Assembly (NCBI GenBank): GCA_018675335.1 | Contig: JABGYH010000007.1 | Span: 404,986 to 468,985, forward strand | Direction of reading: 5' to 3' | Source: Candidatus Woesearchaeota archaeon | GTDB lineage: Archaea > Nanobdellota > Nanobdellia > Woesearchaeales > UBA11576 | DNA: 64,000 bases | Shown here: in pieces, positions 1-8,269 of the stretch | How the letters are laid out: the number at the start of each line of letters is the position of its first letter | Numbering within the stretch: the stretch's first letter is position 1 | Notes under the pieces: generated by a model | Seen by the model: the letters and a program-made list of their open reading frames with translations, nothing else | What the model was told of the DNA's origin: nothing | Databases searched by the model: none | Program-made: the position numbers and the translations under genes

Positions 1-1
1 A

Positions 2-2743
2 GAAAAACAAGAAGTTAATGCATTTGTAAATCTCCCTTGTGAAATATATGGAAATCAATCAATTATCCTTACTGTTCTCGCCAAAGAAAGTGGCATGCAG
101 GGAATCTCTGAAATAAATTTAGATATTAACAAATGTTATGATTACACTATTTTATCTCAAGAAAATTATGCAGTATGTCAAAATGCAGCAAATCAAATTG
201 ATTTAAACATATTAAATAATGCAGAATTTACCAATGGATATTATTTAGATATTGTTGGACCTGAATGGGTTGCGCTAACTAATGAAACTGTTGCGTTATT
301 ACCTGAAGAAACAGGCTCATTTAATTTACTTGCAATTCCTACAAAAGAACATAATGAAACTTACGAAGTTTTAGTAAAAAGTATTAGTTCAAAAGGAGAT
401 GAATTAAGAAATCACACATTCTTATTAACACCTGAAAACTGCTATGATTATGACTTAATTTTTGATTCAGTTCAAGAAGATGTAAGCCTATATGTAGTTA
501 ACGGAGAATCTGAAGATAATACAGTTTTAATTGAAAATAAAGGAACTAGAGATCTTGAATATAATTTAATTTATGAAGCTCCTGAATGGATTAATTTAAC
601 CAAAGGCACAGATGGTGTTTTAGAAAGCGGAGAATTCAATGAATTTAATCTTGAAAGCGTAACACCTGAAACTGCAAAGGGAGATTACTTAACTAAACTA
701 ACAGTTACAATCCATAATTTAGATAATGAAACAAGAACCAATGAAATTCTAGTAGGCGTTAAAAATTCAGAAGATGCATACAAAATTGAGTTCGAACAAT
801 TAAATGATGATATTGCAGTTGATTATAATTTAACAACACACGAATTAATAATTAGAAATAATGGAATTAAAAAGACCAAATATGTTATGGGTCTTGATTC
901 AAGTCCTTGGATTAAACTGGATACTTACAATTTAGAACTAGCACCAGGTGAAGGACAAATAATTAATTTACTAATTGAACCAACTGAAGACGTACCTGAA
1001 ATGCTCTATAAAGCAACACTATATGTAGGAGTTTTAGGCACTGAACAAGAATACAATCAAGAATTCTTTGTGCAGGTTGGAGAAAAAAGTTTACTAAACT
1101 CAGAATGGTTATGGTTATTACTATTATTGTTATTAGTTTTGGTAATTGGACTTGCAGGATTATTATTTAAATTTAGTAAAAAAAACAAATCAGACGATTA
1201 TTCTGAATTAGACGAAACTGAATTTGAAACTGAACAAAAAACAACTAAAAGAAAAACTAAGAAGGAATTAGATTCAGTAAGATATACAGGCTCATACGAA
1301 ACAGCACAACAATCAAAACAATCCAAATGGTTGAAAATTTTATTATTAATATTAGGTATTATTTTTATTATTGGAATTATCGCAGTTGGAACTTATTACG
1401 GATTACAAGAAGTTAATAATGATTCATTAAATGAAACTATAACTCCTGAATCTGACATAAATAATAGTGCAATAATTACTCAAAATACTAGTTCTGAAAA
1501 ATTAGTTCAAACTGATTTAAGTGAACTTGATACTACTAATGGTAAACTAATTGCAACCAATCAAACAAAAATAAATGTTCCAATAACTATTAAAAATCCA
1601 ACCGATAAAACAGCAATTTTTAAAATTCAAAGTAATAATGGGTGGATACAATTTGATAATTCATTAGTTCAAATCAACCCAAATACTACAAAAACAATTG
1701 ATGTTACAATCATTCCAGATTATGAAATTTTAAAAACACAAAATTTTAAAGTAGAAATTGAAGGAACAATTACTGGAGAAAAAATAGATTATTTAGAAAA
1801 CTTTTCATTTGAAGTTACACGAGCAAAAAAATGTTATGAAAATATTTGGTTTTGGTTAATTGCAGGAATTGTTGCTTTAGGTGTTATTTTATTAATATTA
1901 CACCCAATTCGAAAGAGTTTGAAAAAATCTCGAGAAGAACAAGTTAAATATAAACAAACTGGAAATCAGCTTGGAATTTGGAAAATCTTAATTGGAATAT
2001 CATTAGTTTTAATCATAATTTTAATTGTAATTGGTGGAGTTTGGAAATTAGGACAAATTAATACAGCCAATAATCAAACACAAACTAATTCAACTGATTT
2101 TGATACAACTTCGTTTGAAGAAAATATTGTTACTGAACAAACTAGCACAGAAAAATTACTAAAATTAGATTTGAATGGGTATGGAAGTTCTGGAACTATT
2201 AATGTAGAAAATGAAACTGACGTTGAAATAAAATTAATAATTACTAATCCAACAGATAAAAAAGCAATATTTGCAATAGAAACTCAAGATAATAGTTGGG
2301 CAACACCAACCGAATCAAAAATAATTGTTAATGAAAATCAAACAGAAACATTACTAATCAATGTTGATTTAGATTTAGAAGAATTAAAAGAATCAAATCA
2401 CAAATTAATAATTAATGGCAAGATAATTGGAGAAAAGATAAATTACCAAGATAATTTAGAAGTAATAATTACAAAAAAATCTAAAAGTTTTTGGAACTCA
2501 TATTTATTTTTTTTAATTTTAGCATTAGTTTTTTTAGTTGCAATAATTTTAGTTGTTGAACTAATTATTAGAAATAAAAAGAAAAAACAAATAGTTGAAA
2601 ATAAACAAGATGAAATGGTTGAAGAAATTTTAAAAGTTAGCCAAATAATGGACACAGTAGTGAAGAAAAAAACAACCAAAAAATTAACCAAAAAAACACC
2701 AACTAAAGAAAAAAGAACAACAATTGCACTCAACAAAAAATAA
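2..2743 (+). CDS. Multi-pass surface protein with repeated Ig-like domains (5' end outside window)
   Basis: The frame is open from the first bases of the window, so the ATG at 95 is internal and the gene runs in from the left; about 913 codons are visible. The N-terminal half has repeated beta-rich extracellular segments containing a CYDY motif. Five hydrophobic segments follow, near nt 1109-1180, 1330-1405, 1846-1905, 1978-2050 and 2497-2570. Two of the loops between them are homologous to each other: each has NPTDK-AIF followed by GEKI-Y. The C-terminus is Lys/Thr-rich and probably cytoplasmic. The beta domains resemble NEW3/BACON-like cell-surface modules, but I cannot name a family. A role in the envelope is inferred from topology. 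A T-rich stretch follows the stop codon. Confidence 0.8.
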   Translation, partial: EKQEVNAFVNLPCEIYGNQSIILTVLAKESGMQGISEINLDINKCYDYTILSQENYAVCQNAANQIDLNILNNAEFTNGYYLDIVGPEWVALTNETVALLPEETGSFNLLAIPTKEHNETYEVLVKSISSKGDELRNHTFLLTPENCYDYDLIFDSVQEDVSLYVVNGESEDNTVLIENKGTRDLEYNLIYEAPEWINLTKGTDGVLESGEFNEFNLESVTPETAKGDYLTKLTVTIHNLDNETRTNEILVGVKNSEDAYKIEFEQLNDDIAVDYNLTTHELIIRNNGIKKTKYVMGLDSSPWIKLDTYNLELAPGEGQIINLLIEPTEDVPEMLYKATLYVGVLGTEQEYNQEFFVQVGEKSLLNSEWLWLLLLLLLVLVIGLAGLLFKFSKKNKSDDYSELDETEFETEQKTTKRKTKKELDSVRYTGSYETAQQSKQSKWLKILLLILGIIFIIGIIAVGTYYGLQEVNNDSLNETITPESDINNSAIITQNTSSEKLVQTDLSELDTTNGKLIATNQTKINVPITIKNPTDKTAIFKIQSNNGWIQFDNSLVQINPNTTKTIDVTIIPDYEILKTQNFKVEIEGTITGEKIDYLENFSFEVTRAKKCYENIWFWLIAGIVALGVILLILHPIRKSLKKSREEQVKYKQTGNQLGIWKILIGISLVLIIILIVIGGVWKLGQINTANNQTQTNSTDFDTTSFEENIVTEQTSTEKLLKLDLNGYGSSGTINVENETDVEIKLIITNPTDKKAIFAIETQDNSWATPTESKIIVNENQTETLLINVDLDLEELKESNHKLIINGKIIGEKINYQDNLEVIITKKSKSFWNSYLFFLILALVFLVAIILVVELIIRNKKKKQIVENKQDEMVEEILKVSQIMDTVVKKKTTKKLTKKTPTKEKRTTIALNKK

Positions 2744-2774
2744 ATTATTTTATTTTTCTATATTTATATTGAAA

Positions 2775-2788
2775 GAAAGCTTTAAAAA
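2775..2788 (+). promoter_or_regulatory. BRE/TATA promoter, probably of tRNA-Trp
   Basis: GAAAGCTTTAAAAA lies about 50 bases before the tRNA. It resembles the AAAGCTTTTAAA element found 24-37 bases before cdc6 and about 30 bases before aIF2-beta and the ThiI-like gene. Transcription would begin about 25 bases downstream of it and leave a short 5' leader. Confidence 0.5.
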
Positions 2789-2849
2789 GAAGCTTTGAAT
2801 TCTTGAAGACAATAGTCAGATACTTAAGTCTAAATGGGGCTGTAGTATA

Positions 2850-2878
2850 AACCTGTTAGTTATTACTAATAAGGGTAC
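2850..2878 (+). other. 29-nt insertion in the D arm (probable non-canonical intron)
   Basis: AACCTG occurs at 2850-2855 and again at 2879-2884, exactly 29 nt apart, so removing one repeat unit restores a normal D-loop sequence (AACCTGGCTAGA). It could be an intron in the D arm or a partial duplication that inactivates the gene. The exact boundary can slide by six bases. Confidence 0.5.
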
Positions 2879-2904
2879 AACCTGGCTAGAATAGTCGGCT
2901 CCAA

Positions 2905-2967
2905 TTTCGGAGCGATGAGACGTTAAGTCAATGACTGAAACTATTGGTATGTCGCTTTGATGAAGAT
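2905..2967 (+). other. Archaeal tRNA intron at position 37/38 with C/D-box-like motifs
   Basis: The exon ends at A37 (2904) and resumes at A38 (2968). Inside, TCGGAGCGA pairs with TCGCTTTGA (9 bp with G-U pairs), and CTCC in the exon faces GAAG near the 3' end, giving a relaxed bulge-helix-bulge. Motifs like box C (GCGATGA, TTGATGA) and box D (CTGA) are present. In some euryarchaea the tRNA-Trp intron is a box C/D methylation guide. I could not find a guide here clearly complementary to the tRNA, so guide function is speculative. Confidence 0.6.
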
Positions 2968-3093
2968 ACCGTCGGATTTGGGTTCAAATCCCAACAGCCC
3001 CATATTTCATACTTCTAAAATAATATTATTAAAAAAAAAAGAAATTATAATCTACTAATTTTAATGAATAAAATAAAAAAATAAAAATTAATT

Positions 3094-3537
3094 TTAAGCT
3101 GCATGAGCCTGAAGTTTTGGATCATGTAATTTTGAATCAACATTTGTTGCTAAATATAATGCTAATTCTCCAAGTAATACATAGTCAGATTTTATTAAAT
3201 CAGATTTATCTAATTCACGTAATAATCTACTAACATGATTACCTTTTGAATCAAATTGACGCTGAGTTCCATAACTTAACAAAACATCTTGATTAAATGC
3301 ACTTTGCACTGTTAAAGATAATCTTCTAGTTTTGTTATCATCATAGAAGTGATCTATTAATTCATCTTCTAAAACAAAATAATGATCTCCTTGTCTTGCA
3401 TGATACTCATGTTTATATTGAATAGTACCTTCTGCAATTTCTTTTGTTTCATGTTCAACTAATTCAACAAAGTCTAGTTGTGACTTTTGAAACTTTTTAA
3501 CAAGAGTTTCAAGAACTTCTGCTGGCATTTTTGCCAT
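3094..3537 (-). CDS. Small conserved-looking protein of unknown function
   Basis: This 147-residue soluble protein is mixed alpha/beta by eye, with no signal peptide, membrane segment or recognisable motif. I do not recognise the family. The start (MAKMPAEV) follows a GGTGA-type ribosome binding site at 3547-3551, with a TTTAAA-type TATA element further upstream. It is a single-gene unit between the tRNA and the exchanger gene. The reading frame is clean and longer than chance in such AT-rich DNA, so it is probably real. An alternative start is the ATG three codons later. Confidence 0.7.
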   Translation of the reverse strand: MAKMPAEVLETLVKKFQKSQLDFVELVEHETKEIAEGTIQYKHEYHARQGDHYFVLEDELIDHFYDDNKTRRLSLTVQSAFNQDVLLSYGTQRQFDSKGNHVSRLLRELDKSDLIKSDYVLLGELALYLATNVDSKLHDPKLQAHAA

Positions 3538-3697
3538 TTTATGTCATCACCTATTTAATATCACATGCAGATTAGAATTTAAACCTTATTAATCACATTT
3601 AGTGTTATTCCGCAATACACCTAATCAAAATACGGAAATTGAAAAAAAAAGCTTATTTGACCTATAATATTATTTAATTAACAATTAAAGTAATGAT

Positions 3698-4780
3698 TTA
3701 TACAATAATTCCAAAGTAAATTAATGCTAAAAAACCAACATATCCCAAAAGAAATAACCCACCTTCAAACCGTTTAATTTGCCAACCAGACCGAATAAAA
3801 AGTAAAAGTAATAATGCAGTTGCAATCACAAATGAAAATGTGTATGTAAGGGTTGCTTGAGGTAAAATCGCAGGAGAAATTGCCATTGCAGACCCACCAA
3901 CAAAAAGAATATTTGCTATATTACTACCTAAAATGTTCCCTACAACCATATCACCAAGACCTTTTTTAGCAGCTACAACACACACAGATAATTCAGGAAG
4001 AGATGTACCAAGTGCAACTAAAGTTAACCCAACAACACCACCAGTAACACCAAAAAACTCTGCAAACCAAGTAGCTTCACGAATAAAAAAGTTAGCACCT
4101 AGAATAATTCCGACACAACTACCCAAAATAATTAAGAATTCATGCCAAAAATCAGATTTTTTCAAGTTAATTTGTCTTTCTTTATTTTCTTTATCATGAA
4201 TTTTTTCAGGATCTTTTTTTGAAATAATAATATATAGATCTTTAACGAATTTGACATTTAAAAAATAAACTAAGAACTTTTCAAAATTTTGTTGTGTTGA
4301 TTTGCCAAGTCTACTTTGAGAAACATATATTAAATATGCAAAAAACATCAAAATCATAATAAATCCTATAATTCTAATTATAACTGGATGAGCTATCACA
4401 AAATCAAATCTTGCACTTACAAGTAACCAATAAAACAATATACTAGAAAAAATCATAATCATACCATCACGATCTAACATTTCTCTTGTAGTCTTTAAAT
4501 TAGCAAATAAAGCTGAAACTCCTAAAATTAACAAAATATTTGCAATATTACTACCAAGAACGTTTCCTACAGCCATTCCTGCTTGTCCTTGAATTGATGC
4601 AATTAATGAAGATGCAAATTCAGGAAGAGAGGTTCCAATTGCAACTAGAGTTAAACCAATAACTAAATCAGAAACTCCAAGAAGTTTTGCAATCTTTGAT
4701 GAACCATCAACAAATAAGTCTGCGCTTTTAATAAGAACATATGATGCTATGATTAATATTATTATATGAACTAGTAACAT
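3698..4780 (-). CDS. Sodium/calcium exchanger, CaCA family (YrbG-like)
   Basis: This 360-residue integral membrane protein has the two inverted alpha repeats of the CaCA antiporters. Repeat 1 has GTSLPEFASS followed by GNVLGSNIANI. Repeat 2 has GTSLPELSV followed by GNILGSNIANI. About ten hydrophobic segments are visible, split by a charged cytoplasmic loop near residues 180-205. The Glu residues in the GTSLPE motifs are the ion-binding acids in this family. It should exchange Ca2+ for Na+ (or H+) across the cytoplasmic membrane; the exact ions cannot be read from sequence. It is transcribed away from the origin region, from a TTTAAA-type promoter around 4805-4815. Confidence 0.95.
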   Translation of the reverse strand: MLLVHIIILIIASYVLIKSADLFVDGSSKIAKLLGVSDLVIGLTLVAIGTSLPEFASSLIASIQGQAGMAVGNVLGSNIANILLILGVSALFANLKTTREMLDRDGMIMIFSSILFYWLLVSARFDFVIAHPVIIRIIGFIMILMFFAYLIYVSQSRLGKSTQQNFEKFLVYFLNVKFVKDLYIIISKKDPEKIHDKENKERQINLKKSDFWHEFLIILGSCVGIILGANFFIREATWFAEFFGVTGGVVGLTLVALGTSLPELSVCVVAAKKGLGDMVVGNILGSNIANILFVGGSAMAISPAILPQATLTYTFSFVIATALLLLLFIRSGWQIKRFEGGLFLLGYVGFLALIYFGIIV

Positions 4781-4962
4781 GGAAAAAATAAAGAAATATT
4801 TAGGTATTTAAACTTATTTATTTGAAACTGCGTCGATTGCTTAAATATATGGGATCACCCACTTAATTTTAATATGACCAAATAAATTTTTAATAAATTG
4901 AATTGATTTTGCTATTTAAGGTATAAATTAGTATTCTAAATTCTTTATTTATAAATGCTGTT

Positions 4963-4984
4963 ACCCCTTGATTTCTCATGGAAC
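4963..4984 (-). promoter_or_regulatory. Origin recognition box 1 (ORB-like)
   Basis: On the minus strand it begins GTTCCATGAGAAAT and ends AAGGGGT. It has the two ORB hallmarks: a TTCCA...GAAA dyad core followed by a G-string. The G-rich end faces left, away from the AT-rich core. It is the expected binding site for the Orc1/Cdc6 encoded at 5408. Confidence 0.75.
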
Positions 4985-4996
4985 TTGTGTAGTAAC

Positions 4997-5007
4997 GGAA
5001 ACAAAGG
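4997..5007 (+). promoter_or_regulatory. Mini-ORB-like site
   Basis: GGAAACAAAGG matches the core of the archaeal ORB/mini-ORB consensus (GGAAAC-AAGG). It lies 12 bases inside ORB1 on the opposite strand. Because it is short, the match could be chance. Confidence 0.4.
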
Positions 5008-5097
5008 AAATAAAGGAATAATAAGTATATAAAGTATAAAAAGAGAAGTTTTGATTTTTTTTGCAAAAGAAATTGAGGTTTGATTTTTTTTTATTTT

Positions 5098-5160
5098 CTA
5101 TATTGAAAATTATTATATATTATATATATTATAGAATACATTATATATTATTATTATAGT
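5098..5160. other. AT-rich duplex-unwinding candidate
   Basis: The region is almost pure A/T with TATATTATATAT runs and lies between the two inverted ORB elements. This is the position expected for the DNA unwinding element of an archaeal origin. Confidence 0.6.
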
Positions 5161-5252
5161 ACGTTTTTTTCTGTTTTTTTGAGTTTAAACTTAGCAATAT
5201 CTTACTAAATAACTAAAAATAACAGTTTAAGTGGTTTTTTATTATATTAAGG

Positions 5253-5274
5253 GTTCCATAGGAAATGGAGGGGT
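5253..5274 (+). promoter_or_regulatory. Origin recognition box 2 (ORB-like)
   Basis: It begins GTTCCATAGGAAATGG and ends AGGGGT, matching ORB1 at 18 of 22 positions in inverted orientation. Its G-string end faces right, again away from the AT-rich core. Confidence 0.8.
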
Positions 5275-5370
5275 CAGAGTTAATTCATTTTTTATTTAAA
5301 AATCACTGAGTTATTTGTTTTTAACATTTTCAGCACTTCTAAATGGTGGTTTTCAGGATAATTATAAATG

Positions 5371-5384
5371 AAAAAGCTTTTAAA
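5371..5384 (+). promoter_or_regulatory. BRE/TATA promoter of cdc6
   Basis: AAAAAGCTTTTAAA ends 24 bases before the cdc6 ATG, which places the transcription start at or next to the start codon, so the mRNA is probably leaderless. It abuts and overlaps the third ORB-like site. Confidence 0.65.
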
Positions 5385-5403
5385 CCTCCATTTCTTCTGG
5401 AAA
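5382..5403 (-). promoter_or_regulatory. ORB-like site over the cdc6 transcription start
   Basis: Its reverse complement reads TTTCCAGAAGAAATGG followed by AGGTTT and matches ORB2 at 17 of 22 positions; the final G-string is weaker. It lies between the TATA element and the ATG at 5408, so Orc1/Cdc6 binding here could repress its own gene as well as mark the origin. Autoregulation is inferred. Confidence 0.5.
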
Positions 5404-5407
5404 TATT

Positions 5408-6610
5408 ATGGAAAAAAAGGGGATAGCCGATTTTTTTGAAGAATTCTTAGAGAAAGAACCTTTATTTAAGGAAAAAGCTAGTCTACAAGCTAATTATACT
5501 CCAGAAAACATTCCCCATAGAGATGAACAAATAAGACACATCGCAAAGATTTTAGCACCTAGTCTTCGTTTGGAAAAACCATCCAATATTTTTTTATATG
5601 GTAAAACTGGAACTGGTAAAACATTATCTGTAAAACATATAACCAATAAAATGCAACAAGTAGCTGCAAAAAATAATTTAGCGCTTAAAATAATATATGT
5701 TAATTGCAAACTTAAAAAAATAGCAGATACTGAATATAGGTTAATTGCTCAATTAATTAATGAATTTGGACGAGAAATACCTGCAACAGGACTTCCAACA
5801 GATGAAGTATACAAAATATTTTATTCAACAATTGACAAAGAAAAGCAATTAGTTTTATTAATACTTGATGAAATAGATCAATTAGTTAAAAAAACAGGAG
5901 ATGAAATACTTTATAATTTTACTCGAATCAATGCAGAATTCAAAAATGCACAAATTTCTTTGATTGGAATATCTAATGATCTAATATTTATTAATCATGT
6001 AGATCCGCGAGTCAAATCAAGTTTAAGTGAAGAAGAATTAGTTTTTCCACCATATAACGCAATACAATTACAAGATATTTTACGAAATAGATCTAAAGAA
6101 GCATTCAAAGATGGTGTTTTAGAAACTGGTTTGATAGAAAAATGTGCTGCATATGCTGCAAGAGAACATGGGGATGCCAGGCGTGCATTAGAACTTTTAC
6201 GAGTTGCAGGTGAAATTGCTGAACGTGAAGGTGAAACTCTTGTTAAAATTGCACATTTAGATATTGCTGAAGATAAAATTGAGAAAGATCGAATGATAGA
6301 TATTGTTAGAACTCAACCAAAACAGTTCCAAGCAACATTATATGCCATAATGAGTCTTGATAGTCGCAAAAATATTTTTACTGGAGATATTTATGAAGTA
6401 TATCAAAAAGTTTGTGGACTTATTGGTCAAAGACCATTAACGCAAAGAAGAATATCTGATATTATTGCCGAGCTTGATATGATTGGAATGATAAATGCAA
6501 AAATAATTTCAAAAGGAAGATATGGTAGAACGCGTGAAATTACTATGAGTCTTCCTAAAAATGTTGAAATTAGTGTTAAAACCATTCTAAAAAAAGAATT
6601 AGATTTGTAA
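5408..6610 (+). CDS. cdc6: Orc1/Cdc6 origin-binding initiator ATPase
   Basis: The protein is 400 residues, a normal length for archaeal Orc1/Cdc6. Visible features are Walker A GKTGTGKT (residues 65-72), Walker B LLILDEID (150-157), sensor 1 around ISND (188-191), sensor 2 in the GDARRALELL helix, and a C-terminal winged-helix domain that binds ORB DNA. It binds the origin and loads the MCM helicase. The gene directly follows the ORB cluster and lies about 60 bp upstream of the PolD genes, which it may be co-transcribed with. The start is supported by the TATA element 24 bases upstream. Nothing essential is missing. Confidence 0.97.
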   Translation: MEKKGIADFFEEFLEKEPLFKEKASLQANYTPENIPHRDEQIRHIAKILAPSLRLEKPSNIFLYGKTGTGKTLSVKHITNKMQQVAAKNNLALKIIYVNCKLKKIADTEYRLIAQLINEFGREIPATGLPTDEVYKIFYSTIDKEKQLVLLILDEIDQLVKKTGDEILYNFTRINAEFKNAQISLIGISNDLIFINHVDPRVKSSLSEEELVFPPYNAIQLQDILRNRSKEAFKDGVLETGLIEKCAAYAAREHGDARRALELLRVAGEIAEREGETLVKIAHLDIAEDKIEKDRMIDIVRTQPKQFQATLYAIMSLDSRKNIFTGDIYEVYQKVCGLIGQRPLTQRRISDIIAELDMIGMINAKIISKGRYGRTREITMSLPKNVEISVKTILKKELDL

Positions 6611-6670
6611 TTCTTTAAAATTTAAATATTTTATATTCATTATTTTTTAAATGAATATTATACTTTTAAA

Positions 6671-8269
6671 ATGACAAATGCAGATGAATTAGTAAAAAAA
6701 AAAGAAATTGTGAAACTTTTACTAGCTCGCGGAATAATGGTCAATAAGGACGTAATGGATAAAATAAATAATTTAGATAACTATGATCAATTCTTAACTG
6801 ATTTTGAAAAAAATCTTTATCAATTACATTTATCTGAAATTGATTTAGTTAATTCACATAAGTTATCTAAGTCAGCTTCTGAATCGGATAATAAATCAAA
6901 TTCAAGTTCTAATACTAATAATTCTTCAAGTTCTACTAATGTAACTAAGTCTAGTTCTGAAAAACCTGCATATGATAAAACACCTCTTGTTTCTGAAGGA
7001 ATGGTAAAAATAATAAGTTCATATAATAATCCACCAAAAAAAAGAGAAGTTAAAGATTTTGTATCATATTTTTCTGAACGATATAAAACTCTTAGAAAAA
7101 TATTGCTTAACAGAAAGGAACTAATGGGTGCAACATCAATAAATAAATTAAAATTAAAACAAGAACGAGATAAAGTGGCAATAATTGGGCTTATTACTGA
7201 TAAAAAAGAAACAAAAAATGGAAATATAATTTTTGAACTTGAAGATTTAACAGGAAGATTTAAAGTATTAATTTCAAAAAATAAATCAGAACAATTAATT
7301 GCAGCAAAAGATTGTGTTCTTGACGAATGTGTTGGTGTTGAAGGTAATTTAGGTAATAATATTATATTTGCAAATTCACTCATTTTTCCAGATATTCCAA
7401 TATACAAAGAAGTAAAAAAATCACCTGAAGAAAGTTATGCTATATTTATTGGTGATTTACATTTCGGATCCAAATATTTTTTACATGAAGCATTTGATAA
7501 ATTTTTGAATTGGATGCGAGTTGAACATGGAAGTGAAAACCAACGAGAAATTGCTCGAAAAGTTAAATATTTATTTATTGTTGGAGATGTTGTTGAAGGA
7601 GTTGGAATTTATCCTGGACAAGATAATGATCTTGAAATAACTGATATTTACGAACAATATTCTGAATTTTCAAGACAAATAGCAAAAATTCCCAAGCACA
7701 TAAAAATTATAATAATCCCTGGAAATCACGACGCTATGAGAATTGCAGAACCCCAACCTCCAATATATCAAGATTATGCTGAAGCATTATATGAACTTGA
7801 AAATGCAGTTATTGTATCAAGTCCTTCAATTGTTAATATTGATAGCACACCTGATTTTGTAGGTTTTAATGTTTTAATGTATCATGGATTTAGTTTTATT
7901 TATTATGCTGATGCAATTGAGCGAATAAGAAGTCTTGGAGGGCAAGAAAGAGTAGATTTAATAATGGAATTTTTACTTAAGCGAAGACATCTTGCACCAA
8001 CACACAAATCAACATTATATCTTCCTGATGTTGACAAAGATTATTTAGTAATTGAATCAGTTCCCGATTTTTTTATTTCAGGACATATACATAGAGTTTC
8101 AGCATCCAATTATCGTGGAGTTACAATGCTTAATTGTAGTTGTTGGCTTGCAACTACTGATTATCAAGAAAAGTTAGGTTTAAAACCACAACCTGGACGA
8201 GTAACAATCGTTAATTTACAAACAAGAAAAGCAAAAATTTTGAAATTTTCAGGAGATGAACATTTATGA
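6671..8269 (+). CDS. polB: DNA polymerase D small subunit DP1 (3'-5' exonuclease)
   Basis: The 532-residue protein starts with a small helical domain (1-55), followed by a Ser/Asn-rich linker (about 65-98), an OB fold (about 165-240) and a calcineurin-like phosphoesterase domain. The metal ligands are all present: D262 and H264 (GDLHFG), D306 (GDVVEG), N352-H353-D354 (GNHD), H405 (YHG) and H472/H474 (GHIH). It should therefore be an active proofreading nuclease. It pairs with DP2 to form the archaeal replicative polymerase PolD. Its stop overlaps the DP2 start in an ATGA, so the two are translationally coupled. Confidence 0.97.
   Translation: MTNADELVKKKEIVKLLLARGIMVNKDVMDKINNLDNYDQFLTDFEKNLYQLHLSEIDLVNSHKLSKSASESDNKSNSSSNTNNSSSSTNVTKSSSEKPAYDKTPLVSEGMVKIISSYNNPPKKREVKDFVSYFSERYKTLRKILLNRKELMGATSINKLKLKQERDKVAIIGLITDKKETKNGNIIFELEDLTGRFKVLISKNKSEQLIAAKDCVLDECVGVEGNLGNNIIFANSLIFPDIPIYKEVKKSPEESYAIFIGDLHFGSKYFLHEAFDKFLNWMRVEHGSENQREIARKVKYLFIVGDVVEGVGIYPGQDNDLEITDIYEQYSEFSRQIAKIPKHIKIIIIPGNHDAMRIAEPQPPIYQDYAEALYELENAVIVSSPSIVNIDSTPDFVGFNVLMYHGFSFIYYADAIERIRSLGGQERVDLIMEFLLKRRHLAPTHKSTLYLPDVDKDYLVIESVPDFFISGHIHRVSASNYRGVTMLNCSCWLATTDYQEKLGLKPQPGRVTIVNLQTRKAKILKFSGDEHL

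Larger units (their letters stand above)
2836..3002 (+). tRNA. tRNA-Trp (CCA), interrupted by two insertions
   Basis: The acceptor arms GGGGCTG (2836-2842) and CAGCCCC (2995-3001) pair perfectly and are followed by A as discriminator. A perfect T arm, TTGGG-TTCAAAT-CCCAA, precedes the 3' arm. The anticodon stem GTCGG/CCGTC (one T-T mismatch) frames a loop C-T-CCA-A / A, giving anticodon CCA at 2901-2903. The gene is 167 nt. Removing a 63-nt intron at the canonical 37/38 position and a 29-nt insertion in the D arm leaves 75 nt, the expected mature length. The D stem is the least certain part. There is no encoded CCA tail: the gene ends in A followed by TATT. Confidence 0.85.
4781..5407. other. 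Probable replication origin (oriC), intergenic region before cdc6
   Basis: This 627-bp stretch has no gene. It holds two 22-bp ORB-like elements in inverted orientation (4963-4984 and 5253-5274, 18 of 22 positions identical), a mini-ORB-like site, a very AT-rich core at about 5098-5160, and a third ORB-like site at the cdc6 start. Archaeal origins commonly sit next to orc1/cdc6 and have ORB repeats flanking an AT-rich unwinding element. In Pyrococcus the PolD genes are also close to the origin. Activity is inferred from these features. Confidence 0.8.

Noticed and set aside
5041..5240. A gene or small RNA in the AT-rich part of the origin region
   Set aside because: No open frame of useful size, no stable GC-bearing stems, and the A/T runs fit an unwinding element better.
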